Positions 11,093-23,427 of a stretch of DNA of 64,000 nucleotides are shown here, in pieces. Origin of the DNA: Lactuca virosa (lineage: Eukaryota; Streptophyta; Magnoliopsida; Asterales; Asteraceae). The position numbers were made by a program, and so were the translations under genes. Position 1 is the first letter of the stretch. Each line of letters opens with the position of its first letter. Below the pieces are notes generated by a model. It saw nothing but the letters and a program-made list of their open reading frames with translations. It was not told the DNA's origin and ran no database searches. The DNA is taken from assembly GCA_928212115.1 (NCBI GenBank), contig CAKMRJ010003334.1, positions 29,407,514-29,471,513 on the forward strand. Reading direction: 5' to 3'.

Positions 11093-11909
11093 GTTTAGAG
11101 AGTAAACTAAATAACTAATGTCTTTCATATTTATTTATCCTATATCATATTATAGCATGTGGCTTAAGATATTCCTCTCTAACCTCACCTAGCATCTATC
11201 TATGACGGAATTGTTAGTATATCTCATACCGATGCGATGCAGTACGGTATCAGTACGGTATTTATGTTGTTTTATATGTTGGAATCTCTCATGTACTCCT
11301 AAAAAATATTTTGAAAGGTAAACTAATGCATATATCTTAAAAATCTGACGGTGGAATATATAAAGAAACGTATTGGGAATGTGAGTGTGACATAATGCAT
11401 GAAACAAATTAAAACATTCAATACAACATAGTAAACAAATTCAACTAAAGAGATAATAATAGGTTTTTTATGTCATGCTAAAGAACAATTATCCACCATG
11501 CTAATACATTTTTCTAATTTACTAACAATTTTTATTTTTACGTAATCACATGCATGAAAGAACTTGCTAGAAAGAAATGGCAAGTGTGGACATATGAGAT
11601 TCCAATCTACCATAATCCAATTACTAAAATCAAAACAATAACTTAATGATCGATAATTAAAAACAAAACAAACGAATAATCGAACCTCAAAAAATCCCAA
11701 AATTGTAGAACCACTCCCTACCATCAGCATTCTCTTTCCACAACGATCTCCTCCGCGTCACTTTCTGTTTCCCTTCGGCTCACATTTCAAACAAAATCTC
11801 CCCAAATCACTTGTTCAAACTTTTTTCACATTCGTCTCTCATAATTCACATAATCCCACGAAAGATTCTGCTGTAATAACAAGATTTATACATACATTCA
11901 AACCCACAC
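11093..11909 (+). other. Upstream region of the PLC gene
   Basis: This AT-rich intergenic DNA becomes C/T-rich in its last 200 bp ('ctctttccacaacgatctcctcc', 'cacattcgtctctc'), as expected for a plant 5' untranslated leader. No certain TATA box was chosen. The minus-strand frames at 11189-11407 and 11473-11730 have no recognisable content. Confidence 0.5.
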
Positions 11910-14569
11910 ATGTACCAGCAGGATGAGGATAAAAGAGATCGAAGAAGAAAAAATGGCATTGGAAACTATAACTATTACAAAATGTTTGGATGTTTTAATC
12001 GGAAGTTCAAGATTAGCGACCTGGGTCCACCGCAAGACGTAATAGAGGTCTTCAGATTGTATTCCACGGATGGGTCGGAGATGTTGCCGGATAAATTTTT
12101 ACTGTTCTTAACGGAGTTCCAGGGAGAAGAAGGGATCACCATTGAGGATGCGCAGCAGATTATGGATCGGGTGCTCGATTTGTCAACCTCCCATTTGACT
12201 CGCTACGCTTTCACTGTCAATGATTTTTTTCATTATCTATTAGATGAAATCAACGGGCCCCTAAAAACTCAGGTGGGTGTTTGTTTTCTTTCCCAAATGC
12301 TCTTCGCAACATTATAATTGCATGCATTTTCTTGGTGAAGATTTACAATTGTGTAAAATTTTGTAGCCTTTTTTTTCATGTTCTTTAACAAATTTTATGA
12401 TCTCAGGTACATCAGGATATGACCGCTCCATTGCAACATTATTTTATATACACCGGTCACAACTCATATCTCACCGGAAATCAACTCAGCAGCGATTCTA
12501 GCGAAGTGCCAATCATAAGGGCTCTTCAAAGAGGTGTTCGGGGAATAGAACTTGATTTATGGCCAAATAATGCAAGAGATGGAATACATGTACTTCATGG
12601 CAGGTATGCATGCATGCATGCGTACGTTGACAGGCTTTTTATTTGACATATATCTGATTTTTTTTAACAAAAATAGGACGTTGACAACTCCAGTAACACT
12701 TCTTAAATGTCTAAAGTCTATCAAAGAGCATGCTTTTGTACAATCTCCGTATCCTGTTATTATCACTTTAGAGGATCATCTTACACCGAGTCTTCAAGCT
12801 AAGGTTGCAGAGGTTAGTTTCAATGTTAAGTTTCATATTAACTCCTAGCTATAATCATAGTAATTAATTTTTTAGCCCTTTGATGCTATGAAATTCCCTA
12901 TCTCATTGACTTATGGATTAATTTATAGATGGTCACAAGCACGTTTGGGGATATGCTATACTTCCCACACCCGAGTGACAAAGATGAATTCCCTTCGCCC
13001 GATGAATTAAAATATCATATTATTCTTTCAACAAAACCCCCCAAAGAATACCTTCCATCCAAGAACGCGCACAAAAGACGTTCATCCGTGGATAAAGATT
13101 CATCTGATGATGAGTGGGAAGATCTTAGAGTGAGCTAACATGAAATCTAATCTTTTCATTTATAATTTTTAACTGACTTCGATGAATAAAGATTCAATTT
13201 TGTTTGTTTATAGCAGAGCAACAGTGATCAGGATGATGACGATGATGATACTTACAGTATAAGTGACAGATCATATTTCTGTCCAAGCAGCGACAGATGC
13301 AGTGCAAGCTCTAGCACTCATAGGATGTCCGACATCCTTGGTGTGGATTATGAAGACGATGATAATGAAGATGAAAAATCAGGGCATCAAACAGCTCTCG
13401 AGTACAAACACCTCATCGCAATTCATGCCTCTAAGCCTAAAAAAGGAACAAGAAAAGCGCTAATGGATGAACCTGGGAAAGCTAAGCGTCTTAGTGTGAG
13501 CGAACAAGCCCTTCAAAGAGCTGCCAGTCTTTATGGAGCTGATATAGTCAGGTAAATCAGTAAGTGTCTTTTCTTTTTACGTCAAAAAAGTAGCATCAAA
13601 CTAAAGAAAGGTTCATATGCATCTTAGATTCACGCAAAAGTATATCCTTCGGGTGTTCCCAAAGGGAACACGGGTTACCTCAACGAACTTTAGACCACTT
13701 ACTGCATGGATGCATGGAGCTCAAATGGTCGCCTTCAATATGCAGGTGAGTTTTGTAGTGGAATTTTTTGAATCTTTACCTTTTTTGTTTTTAAACCAGC
13801 CTGATGCTATTTTTTTTTTTTTGTAATTAGGGTTACGGAAGATCGCTTTGGATGATGCATGGGATGTTTAGAGCGAATGGAGGGTGTGGTTATGTTCGAA
13901 AGCCTGATTTTCTTATGCACAAGGGTCCTAATGGCGAAGTATTTGATCCCAAGGCAACATTACCAGTGAAGACAACTCTAAAGGTCGAATAAACCATTCT
14001 AAATGTTCTCTTAAATTTCATCACCCTTTTCGACCCGCTAGCTACATATACAAAGTTTTGATTTTACAGGTGAAAGTATATATGGGCGACGGGTGGCGAT
14101 TGGATTTTAGCCAGACTCACTTTGACGCATACTCACCACCAGATTTCTACACAAAGGTAAGTCATCAATCGATAGCCACCAAATAAACCATTACTGATCT
14201 AAGAAGAATTAAAGGGGTACCCTTTAGACCTTTCTTAGCTACCTTGAGAAAATCTAATGGTAGAATGGAATGAATCAGATAAATATGCGTGGGGTGGCGG
14301 TTGATGTGTCCAAGAAGAGAACTAGAGTGATTGTAGATGATTGGACACCGACATGGAATGAAGAGTTCACATTCCCATTGAGAGTGCCAGAGCTAGCTTT
14401 ACTTGAGATCCTTGTACAAGAATATGATGTAGACAGAGCTGACTTTGCTGGTCAAACGTGTTTGCCTGTATCAGAGTTGAGACCTGGAATTCGTGTCGTT
14501 CCACTACATAACAAGAAGGGAGAGAAATTTAAGTCAGTAAAGCTTCTTATGCGGTTTCTCTTTGTATGA
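11910..14569 (+). CDS. PLC: Phosphoinositide-specific phospholipase C (nine exons, apparently intact)
   Basis: The enzyme cleaves phosphatidylinositol phosphates to inositol phosphates and diacylglycerol at the plasma membrane in a calcium-dependent way. Exons read from the sequence are 11910-12272, 12407-12603, 12677-12812, 12929-13129, 13214-13551, 13628-13745, 13831-13983, 14070-14156 and 14279-14569. All introns are GT-AG and the phases join to one 1884-nt frame (627 aa). An EF-hand-like N-terminus (about residues 30-115) precedes the X domain with GHNSYLTGNQL. Catalytic His139 and His185 (LHGRT) and calcium-site Asn140, Glu169, Asp171 and Glu219 are all present. The Y domain holds GYGRSLWMMHGMFRANGGCGYV, followed by a C2 domain (VDDWTPTWNEEFTF). 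An unusually acidic, Ser-rich linker lies between X and Y (about residues 280-390). Exon 5 may start 3 nt later (CAG repeat at the acceptor). An in-frame Met at 11982 would give a more typical N-terminus. I saw no lesion. Confidence 0.93.
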
Positions 14570-15147
14570 ACACATATCACAGTGATTTTTTGGGGTCCTG
14601 TTAATTATGTATAGGGGTTGCATTCTTGTTGGTAAAAATGGAAACCTTTTTCGAGAATTTGATTAGTGTACAGAACAAAATATCTAATCACAGGATTTGT
14701 GAAATACAAAGGTGAAGTTTTTAAATGATTATTGACAATTGCTTATGTCATTTTGGTTGAAATGAGAAGTGTTGGCAATCTAATTTAGATTTCCAATAAT
14801 TCGGGTTGGTAATTGAAAGTTGAAAGCATGCAACAAGTATCTTTGATAAAAAAGAAGTCACTAAAACTCGGTTGTCTCATTTAAAATTTCTATTTATTTA
14901 TTTATTTTTATTTTTTTGCAAAAGGTATTCTCAACGCAAACCCGTTTATTTCGTGTCATGCCGCGGGTCGTATCGAGAATTGTCAGGCCAGGGCAAGTAA
15001 GGCCTAAGAGTGTACGATGTAGTCATTTGTACACATCAACCTAAGGGGTATTGAGGCTACTTTCATTGCATGCAATAGCTATAAAGTTGAAGATCACTAC
15101 AAAATCCAAATAACCCACAATCGAAAATCATATTGTATTCCTTTTAT
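14570..15147. other. 3' flank of PLC, no further gene
   Basis: The first part should hold the 3' untranslated region. The rest is AT-rich and carries no named feature. Confidence 0.5.
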
Positions 15148-15325
15148 AGGGGTGAGTAAAATCAAACCTGGAAACTGAAGCATAAACTGACAGTTTACAT
15201 TTAGATTTTTCATAAACCGAAAATTTCGGTTTGGTTTCGATTTTTGGATTTTGTAAAACCAAAAGAAACCGAACCGAACCGATTATATATAGTGTTTAGG
15301 TTAAAACCGACTCATGCTCACCCCT
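15148..15325. mobile_element. hAT-like MITE with AGGGGTGAG ends
   Basis: AGGGGTGAG at the left is matched by CTCACCCCT at the right. The interior is rich in 'ttcggtttggtttcg' and 'accgaaccgaaccg', a common plant MITE type attributed to hAT. I could not find a clear 8-bp target duplication (left ccttttat, right cccttaag). Confidence 0.55.
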
Positions 15326-15405
15326 CCCTTAAGCTACAATTCTTTTACATCAAATCATAGTCAATCTTGCCATAACTATTGGTCACTCGCGATAAAATTT
15401 AGTGT

Positions 15406-15735
15406 TTAGGGCATCCACAATGCATTGAACTTCATAGAGTTCAATGGATTGCCACATCATCGTTCTACAATCCATACAACTCTATAATTTTTTTTCCTAC
15501 AATGCATTGAACTTCACAAAGTACAATAGAATGTTACAAAATATAATTTATAGTAAATATTTAAGAATTAAAAACTTTCATTTTTCCTATTGAAGAGTTC
15601 AATGGTTATTGAACTCGAAATCCATTGAATGCTAAGGTGGCATCTCATAACGGTAAAGTTTTATCCATTGAATGACACATAGACTTGTCACCTCATTCAA
15701 CTCTCTCATTGAACTCATCATCATGGATGCTCTTA
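15406..15735. mobile_element. Tourist-like (PIF/Harbinger) MITE with TTA target duplication
   Basis: The element runs 15409-15732 (324 bp). Its ends GGGCATCCACAATG and the reverse of CATCATGGATGCTC pair as inverted repeats, and TTA flanks both sides (15406-15408, 15733-15735). The interior has inverted pieces around 'attgaactcaatggatt'. A 3-bp TTA duplication is the signature of Harbinger-type elements. Confidence 0.65.
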
Positions 15736-16094
15736 AATCACATAAAAATATAAAAATATATAGCATATATACAATCTTAGTTATTTAATTGGTAACAATT
15801 TTTATTGGTATAGTCAAACATTTTTCCAATAATCATGACCGAACCTCTTCTAGACACAATTTTGTTATATTGCAATTATTGTTTACCATGTAATTATGCT
15901 CACATGGGTCATTGATATCATTCCAACAAATAAATACTTTTCAAAATGACAATTATAAAATAAGTAACACTAGCACCATATGTGCTTTAGAAAGGACAAA
16001 CAAATTCTATCATGCCAAATTATACATACAAAATAATAATAAAATACAAAATAATAATAAAGTGTCGTGAGTTGGGTAAAACTAACAACGTTCA
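15736..16094. other. AT-rich spacer
   Basis: I see no gene or named repeat here. Confidence 0.5.
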
Positions 16095-16690
16095 ACAAAA
16101 CTGAGCTTCAAGAATATTGCAAGCACCTTTGAATCCATCTCCTCTTGGTACCAAAACTCATCCTATATAGAACATCATTAAGATAATTTCATTTGACCAA
16201 GTCATATGCTTTTTCAAACCACAACTCTCATATTCTTTGTCTAACACCAAGTTAACACCTCATATATTTTCATCCGGTCATCTCACTACTAGAAAAATGA
16301 GAAATAGCTTCGAAAATTACATACGGATTGTGTTGTAGGTATTATGAGATTTTCTAGTAGTGTCTAGAGTCTATCTCCACGGATAAAAGTAGACTACTCC
16401 CTAATCCTCAACCCATATACAACTGACATCAACCGATTAACTAAAATTTTGCCAATAAATTTATATTAACAACCTATATATCACACTAATTGGACGAAAG
16501 TCTTTGACACATTTAGCATCACAAACTTTCGGAATTAAGGCAATAAAAGAAGGGTTACACCCTTTTGAGAATCTACAAGAAGTAAAGAATTTCATCATTG
16601 TAGCTACAATACCATGCTCAATTAAGTACCAAAACTTCCTAATGAATTCAAAAGTGAACCCATCACCTATGATAATAACCAATACACTAA
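16095..16690 (-). pseudogene. LINE reverse transcriptase relic (minus strand)
   Basis: On the minus strand the frame 16694-16461 reads 'GDGFTFEFIRKFW', 'CNPSFIALIPK' and 'VKDFRPIS', the N-terminal palm and finger blocks of plant non-LTR reverse transcriptases. Further down, after the MITE at 16284-16362, the sequence resumes as 'FEKAYDLVK' and 'LNDVLYRMSFGTKRRWI', the next block. Stops and frameshifts lie between. The endonuclease, the active-site YADD and the 3' end are absent. Confidence 0.8.
16281..16365. mobile_element. Tiny CACTA-type MITE, 79 bp, with TCT target duplication
   Basis: CACTACTAGAAAA at 16284 and TTTTCTAGTAGTG ending at 16362 are perfect 13-bp inverted repeats. TCT flanks both ends (16281-16283, 16363-16365), the 3-bp duplication made by CACTA transposases. 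It splits the LINE relic. Confidence 0.8.
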
Positions 16691-16727
16691 ACATTAATTG
16701 TGTAGATACAATAACATGTTATAATGT

Positions 16728-17157
16728 ATGGGTCAAGGTTGTCAAGATCGGGATGCTACATAGGATCGTTTTTCGCTTTACAAGATTGTGATCGTAAGAT
16801 CGAATCGGATCGTAAGATCCTACAAAAAGCATTTTAATACATAAAAAATATATTTTCATCCATCTGTTAACCATTCAGTTAATAATAAACTGTTTAAAAC
16901 ATAAAAAAATACATCATTTAGTGATAAACAATTCAAAATTGGTATTCTACGTAGTTAGTACATGAAAAAATATTAGAACTTTGTTTTAAAAAATAGTCAC
17001 GATCCTATGATCTACAATCGATTTTATGATCTTACGATACGATCATACCACTATCTTACCGAAAAACGATTCTAGTAAGATGAGGATCGATTACCTAGTT
17101 AGGATCGTAGGATCGTACGATCCTACGATCAGGATCGGTATTTTAACAACCATGATA
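16728..17157. mobile_element. MITE-like element built of GGATCGTAGGATCG words
   Basis: The left end 'caaggttgtcaagatcggga' pairs loosely with the reverse complement of 'cggtattttaacaaccatga'. Near both ends are many 'gatcgtaggatcg' and 'cgatcctacgatc' words that can fold back on each other. No target duplication was established. Confidence 0.5.
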
Positions 17158-17721
17158 AGGATAAATAAAATATTAATGTATGTACATAATCATCATAGAC
17201 TAACGTTAGTAAAGAGTTGCCAACTTGATCATCTTAGAGGTGCATAACATGGAGCATAGTGTATATATTGGGAATTAGATAGTTCGCTTACAAAAATAGT
17301 TTAATGCAAACAATAAGAACCTAGTGGGAAAACTAAATTAAAATATAATTTCCAATCTCAGATCCAGTTGGACTATAGTCAATTGACCAACAACACATCT
17401 ATATGATGTTTGGAAACTTTTACCGCGTGTGTATGGATCCTTTGATGTGGAAGAGTGAAGATCAATGCAAACCTTCATCTATTGGTAACCATATAGACCA
17501 ACAAAAACAAATTTCTAGACTTTCAATCACCTAAATCTAATTAACAACTTTCTTGGTTTCCTTGTAGTCTAACGATCTCAAGTACATAGAGAGATGGTAG
17601 AACACAATTATAAAATAAAAAGGAAGAGATTTTCTGAATGAACCATTACCATAAATCTATAATTGCTTTCTTTATATATTTGTGTTAACGGGTGGGCTTT
17701 AGGAAAAAAATTCAACCCATT

Positions 17722-17724
<3 letters not shown>
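17158..17724. other. Spacer without recognisable gene
   Basis: There are short frames only and no motif that I can name. Confidence 0.5.

Positions 17725-17775
<51 letters not shown>
17725..17775. repeat. (AT)n microsatellite
   Basis: An uninterrupted AT dinucleotide run of about 51 bp directly abuts the left inverted repeat of the 5.6-kb segment. A CT/AT run abuts the right one. Confidence 0.95.
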
Positions 17776-17777
<2 letters not shown>

Positions 17778-17885
17778 TGTGAGATCCGTTGAAAACTTAT
17801 AGTTTCCCTAAAAACTTAGAACTAAATGTGGAGCGTTAGATCAAAATTAACTCATTAAGAGCATGACCGTCATCTTATCCATCTC

Positions 17886-18420
17886 ATTTAATGTTTAATT
17901 TTTTTTTGTTATTGGAAATATTAATAAAAAATTTAAAAAATTAACATAATAAATCAAAGTTCGGATTTTTTTAAAAAAAATAATTTTCGATTTTTTTAAA
18001 TAAAATTGAGATTTTTTAATTTTTTTTCAAAAACAAGAATTTTTAAAAAATATTTAAAAAAAGCTGTAATTTTTTCAAAAAAACAACAATTTTAATTTAA
18101 AAAGCTGCAAAAAAACTGCAATTTTTTCAAAAAAATTGCAATTTTTTCAAAAAAAAACCTGTAATATTTTCAAAAAAACTGCAACTTTTTTTAAAAAAAA
18201 CTGTATTTTTTTTTAAAAAAAACTATATTTTTTTTAAAAAATAGTAATTTTTTTTAAAAAAAACTGCATTTTTTTCAAAAAAAAAAACAGCAATTTTTTT
18301 AAAAAAAACTACATTTTTTTAAAAGTAAAATTTTTAAGAATAAGTAAATTTAAAAAAAAAAAACTAGAATATTTAAAAAAAAAAAAAAACTCTAATTTTT
18401 TTAACAAAAAAAAATCAACG
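17886..18420. repeat. Array of alternating A-tracts and T-tracts
   Basis: Units such as 'ctgcaattttttcaaaaaaa' recur at about 20-35 bp spacing, so 5-14 bp runs of T and A alternate over 0.5 kb. It should be strongly bent, hairpin-prone DNA. Confidence 0.75.
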
Positions 18421-18711
18421 TTTTAGGTGCATATATATGAATATTTTTTCAAATGCATATATGCATATTTCTTATACTATAATATTCGTAAGTAAATCAT
18501 AAAAAACCTCATTTTTTATTAATCAATCTATAAACATAATACTACAAGTATTTTATTCGATAAAAAAAAAACTACAAAGATTCACAGTATGATCATTTCT
18601 TCATATCAAAATTTCCATATTTTCTTCGATTTTTCACTTTTCACCTCTTCAATATTTTCCACAAATTCTTCAAAATCTACAACAAAATTAAAAAAAAAAT
18701 GATTAATGCAA

Positions 18712-19625
18712 GAACACTCATGTGAATCATATGTGATTCACTTGTGATTTACATGTGAATTACATGTGATTTACATGTGAATCACATATGATTCATATGT
18801 GAATAAATGTTATTTACATGTGAATCACATGTAATTCTTATGTGATTCACTTGTGATCTACATGTGAATCACATGTAATTCATATGTGAATCACTTGTGA
18901 TTCAGTTCACTTGTGATTTACATATGAATGTCATGTGATTTACATGTGAATCACATATAATTCATATGTGAATCACTTGTGATTTACTTGTGAGTTACAT
19001 GTGATTCATATGTCAATTACATATGAATCACATGTAACTCATATGTGATTCACCTGTGATTTACATGTGATTTACACGTGAATCACATGTTATTCATTAG
19101 TGAATGGCATGTAATTCATATGTGAATCACTTGTGGATTACATTTGATTCATATGTAAATTACATATGAATCACATGTAACTCATATGTGATTCACTTGT
19201 GATTTACATGTGAATTACATGTGATTTACATGTGAATCACATGTAATTCATATGTGAATCACATGTAATTCATATGTGAATCACTTATGATTTACTTGTG
19301 AATTACATGTGATTCATATGTAAATTACATATGAATCACATGTAACCCATATTTGATTCATTTTTTATTTACATGTGAATCACATGTAATTCATATGGGA
19401 ATCACTTGTGATTTACTTGTGAATTACATATGATTCATATGTAAATTACATATGAATCACATGTAACTCATATGTGATTTACTTGTGAATTACATGTGAA
19501 TCACATGTAATTCATGTGTGAATCACTTGTGATGTACTTGTGAATTACATGTGATTCATATGTAAATTACATATGAAGCACATGTAACTCATATGTGATT
19601 CACTTGTGATTTACATGTGAATTTA
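18712..19625. repeat. Palindromic minisatellite, ATGTGAATCACATGT-type units
   Basis: About 70 half-units of roughly 12-13 bp, forms of 'acatgtgattc' and 'gaatcacatgt', alternate in orientation for 0.9 kb. A higher-order unit of about 90-120 bp is suggested by recurring 'gaatcacttgtgatttac'. Most words are near-palindromes (TCACATGTGA, TTCATATGTGAA), so either strand can fold along its full length. Confidence 0.85.
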
Positions 19626-22600
19626 AGGGTGGTAAATAGGTAAATTAAAGATTGGAAAATTGATATGATTGGAATACTACAAATGTAGATATGAAAATTC
19701 AAGATTGAAATTGGAGTTGAAACCGGAATGTGAAATTTTGGTTGGGCGGAATGGAATTCAATACTAAAAATGAAATCTTTATTTATATTTAAATATTTTT
19801 TGTTTATTGTAAATGATTATAACAATTTTTTTTTATTTTTTTTTATTTCTGTATATGTAATGAGAGCATTTTGGTCTTTAATAAAAAAGAAAAAATGAAA
19901 ATATTGAGTACCTTTGATGGAAGCAATCATGGCCATGAAAGTCTATTCCACATTGGTGGAATCTTTTGAACTGGTTTCAGGAAAGGAATTCCAAGTTCAA
20001 TTCACTGGAAACAAAGAACAAAAAAATTGAATTTAAAAATTACTTTTTCTTTGTGTAATTCAAGTGCTCAAAAGTTGTTATGTCGTGAACAAAAAGAATT
20101 CAAGTTAATCATTATACATAATGATGAAGTGGTAAATCTTTATGTTCTAACAAATACCTTAGAAAATATCATTTGAGATGATATTATGAATATATGATCG
20201 TCATCTAAAACATATGATATAAAAATATGGAGTTTTATAATGAAAATGAGTGATTCTAAAATGTTGACCTCAAACAACATGTTTATTCTATTTTATGTGG
20301 ATGAAAAAGGGTGATTTATCATAAAAAATCACAAAGCACCCAAACATAATGAAGATACTGCCATATATGCCATCTCTAGATCTATAAAAACTCATATCTT
20401 AATTTCAACAAAGGTATAAGCCTTTGAATCCATTGTAAATTTCAATCGCAAAGGTTACATTTAATTCATATATAGACCTTGAAATCGAACATATTTCCTA
20501 TCAACTTCAGATATTATATTCAAAATTAATGTATGTTCCATTAAATTTTAGGTCACGATGTAGAGAATTGTCAAATGCCAATTTGCCAAGTTATTTTACT
20601 TATAAAAAAAACACGAATGAATTAACTAGATGAAATCATGTTTTGTTAAATAAACAAGCATCAAAGTTTTCACAAAAAAAATCAAATAACATAGCAATAG
20701 AATTCAATTCCGATGACGGATAGCTGAACATGAATTACAGTGATTATTTGCAATTTATCAATATTCACTGTCATTTCACTGTATTTTTGAACATTTTATG
20801 CTTATTACAGTGATTATTTGCAATGTTCATATGTGATGTGGTTTTAATGTGTAAATATTTACCTGGTGAACAATACTAGAAAAACATGCTGTCAAAAGCA
20901 TGTTATCCCCATTTCAGAAAGGAAAAACGTTCATCGTTGTGTTGAAATTCAAGGTACATGTTTGCTTGAACAACATTTGCACTTCTTGAAACATCAACTT
21001 GAACTAAATGGTCAATCACAAGGTCTACTGGCACCTGGGAAATATGAAGATTTGAATGAATTAAAAGTTGTTGATGCTTTAAAAAAAATATGTGTAGTGG
21101 ATAATTAGAATATTACTTACCAATGGATTGATCTTCTTGGAGTCACCACTGAGTCTGTTCATAGCATCTCATATACAAGCAAGGTCAACTACAGCTAGAA
21201 CTCCAGTAAAATCCTAAGAAAATATCATGGATTATTATAAACGAACAAAGGAATGCAAAGTTGTATACTTCTATTAAGCCAATATACCTTGATATTAAAA
21301 CAAAGCAACTAAATCTGGTTCAGAACTTTCATCGAGCAACTTGCGTGCACTTCAGAAAACCTAACACTTTGAATACAAATTGACTATATTTTCACCAGAA
21401 GGGACCATGTTAAAGGGAACAACAATATTCATAAGGCCACACATGAAGGAAAAGAGCACTAGAATTTTATATTTTCACGAAAATGTTCTTCTTAATAAGA
21501 AACCTTCTAAACTCTAAGTAATTTCAATATCACGTATTGTATTGAATCTGACAACTAACTCAGTATAAGAACAAGCACATAATAAGCATATAGATTGTCA
21601 ACTTAATTTTGGTAATGCAAAAAAGAAAAAGTGAAATCTGATCTAAAAAACCGAAGAAATGCAGAAAAATAAAAACCTTTGTTTAGGCAACTTCCGGTGG
21701 AGGAAAATCTCTAGATTAAGAAACTTAAACACAAATAAGCAGTATCTGTCACAATCAAAGAAGAATTCAGATCAAAATTGAAGGAACTAACATACTTTAA
21801 AAATCTTCAAATTTTGAACATTACATTCTCTCACTCTCAACCTTTGAACATATCGGAGTAATTCATAGGTCACTGGATTGGAAGTCTTTAATGATTGTAG
21901 GATATCTTCACTGTATAAATTTAGATGAAGAATAACACATATCAGTGAACTCTTTAATAAAACCTAGTGAAGACCTGATGCAACAACCGATGGTAAACAA
22001 AGGTTCTGATTGAGAGATTGAAATCAATCGGTGATGCAATTGATTTTTGGGGAAAACATCATAAAATATCTAAGTTTGAAGGAAACAGATTCTGAGCGTA
22101 TTTGCTTCCCTAGGAAATTAATTTTTTATATCATATATCAAATAAAACCCAAGCTTTTACTTTACTTGCTGAGCAAAGTTCCACCAAAATACAACCAACA
22201 CTCCATTTATCACATGGATAACTCTATACATGCCATGTATATCAATACAAAGGTAAGAACACCAACATGATTAAAGATGGATTGAGAGATATACGTTTTG
22301 GATGCAGAAAACATGATTAAAGAGAGATTGAATGATCACTTTTTAGTTGTTGATGAAAAATGATGCATACCAGATAATCATAAATTTTTTCCAATGAGAT
22401 GTCAATTAGAAAACAATTACATTAATAAGTTCATGAAAAAAAAGAATAGTGTTGACACAAAAAATATATAATTAATCTACATGCTTACAGTAAAAGAAGA
22501 ACATGAATGAAAATTTTACGATCATATGAATTCATTAGCTTCAAGTAATACAGATTATCAAACAAAATTGTTATAATAAAACCAAAAAACAAGTATTTAA

Positions 22601-22780
22601 ACCAAATCCGCATTCATCAAATAGCAATTGTCCATCGATTAAGCACTTTTGATTAAACTAAAATAAAAAGCCATTGCCGATGAATGGAATCAAATTAAAT
22701 CAAAAGGCATTATAAATAAACAAAATCAAATTATATTAAAATTTTACATCGTTCATGAATTTCGAGGGATAAAACATTCA
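19626..22780. other. AT-rich interior of the 5.6-kb segment, no recognised gene
   Basis: The longest frame is 80 codons (20866-21108), with no family that I recognise. Stretches such as 20520-20860 contain two near copies of 'attacagtgattatttgcaat'. Nothing supports an active gene. Confidence 0.5.
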
Positions 22781-23140
22781 TTATTCATTGATTAAGAAAA
22801 TTTTGATAAAATTAAAATAAAACCTTATCGGTATGTCGGGAAGGAGATGATGCATCACTGTAAGATTCAACGCCATAGAAGAAGGATGTTGAGGGGAAAC
22901 ACCGGAAACATATATTCGATCGACAAAGGATCGTCTTCTCCAATTAGATATTCGATCGGATGTATGATCGACAGGGGGCACTACTCCGTTCAAATCTTCA
23001 ATCGACAAAGCAAAGCAAAATGAGATCGGCGATGGAGGTGTACTCCGGGGAAACGAAGATGTAGATGTGTGACGACGTGAGAGATAGATAGTGAGAGAAA
23101 GATAGATCTGGTGAGGAATAGAGAGAGAAAGTATGGGTTT
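22781..23140 (-). other. Possible leader of a captured minus-strand gene
   Basis: This is the only less AT-rich part of the segment. On the minus strand it begins CT-rich ('cctcaccagatctatctttctctcac') and then has an open stretch (75 codons, 23008-22781) rich in Ser, Arg and Asp. It resembles a plant 5' leader and first exon, but I recognise no protein. Confidence 0.3.
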
Positions 23141-23355
23141 TTAAATAATTATATTAATTAAGCTAATTATTAATTATTAGGCAATAATAAATTACATTCC
23201 CAATATACCCCTCTCATTATTTCTAAAATGTCTAAGATAACATTGGAGTTGTTGATAATTACACATATACCATTGTTGATCAAGGCCAAATAAACTTTTG
23301 ATCTAACGCTTCACTTTTAGTTCTCGGGAAACTATAGGTTCTCAAATGATCATTG

Positions 23356-23427
<72 letters not shown>

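Larger units (their letters stand above)
17783..23351. mobile_element. 5.6-kb segment bounded by imperfect inverted repeats
   Basis: The left end (17783-17846) and the reverse complement of the right end (23296-23351) align. They share 'tatagtttccc', 'aactaaa' and 'gcgttagatcaaaa' in the same order with a few substitutions and small gaps. Both ends adjoin dinucleotide repeats. Inside are an A/T-tract array, a palindromic minisatellite and about 3.6 kb of AT-rich DNA with no recognised transposase. It may be a large non-autonomous DNA transposon (Mutator-like or unknown). The class is not decided. Confidence 0.5.

Noticed and set aside
12552..12848. 98-codon frame and other short frames within the PLC region
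   Set aside because: They run through PLC introns; the correct exons join in a single frame with GT-AG borders.
18712..19625. Possible CRISPR-like array
   Set aside because: Repeats are short, palindromic, contiguous and without unique spacers in a plant genome; it is a minisatellite.
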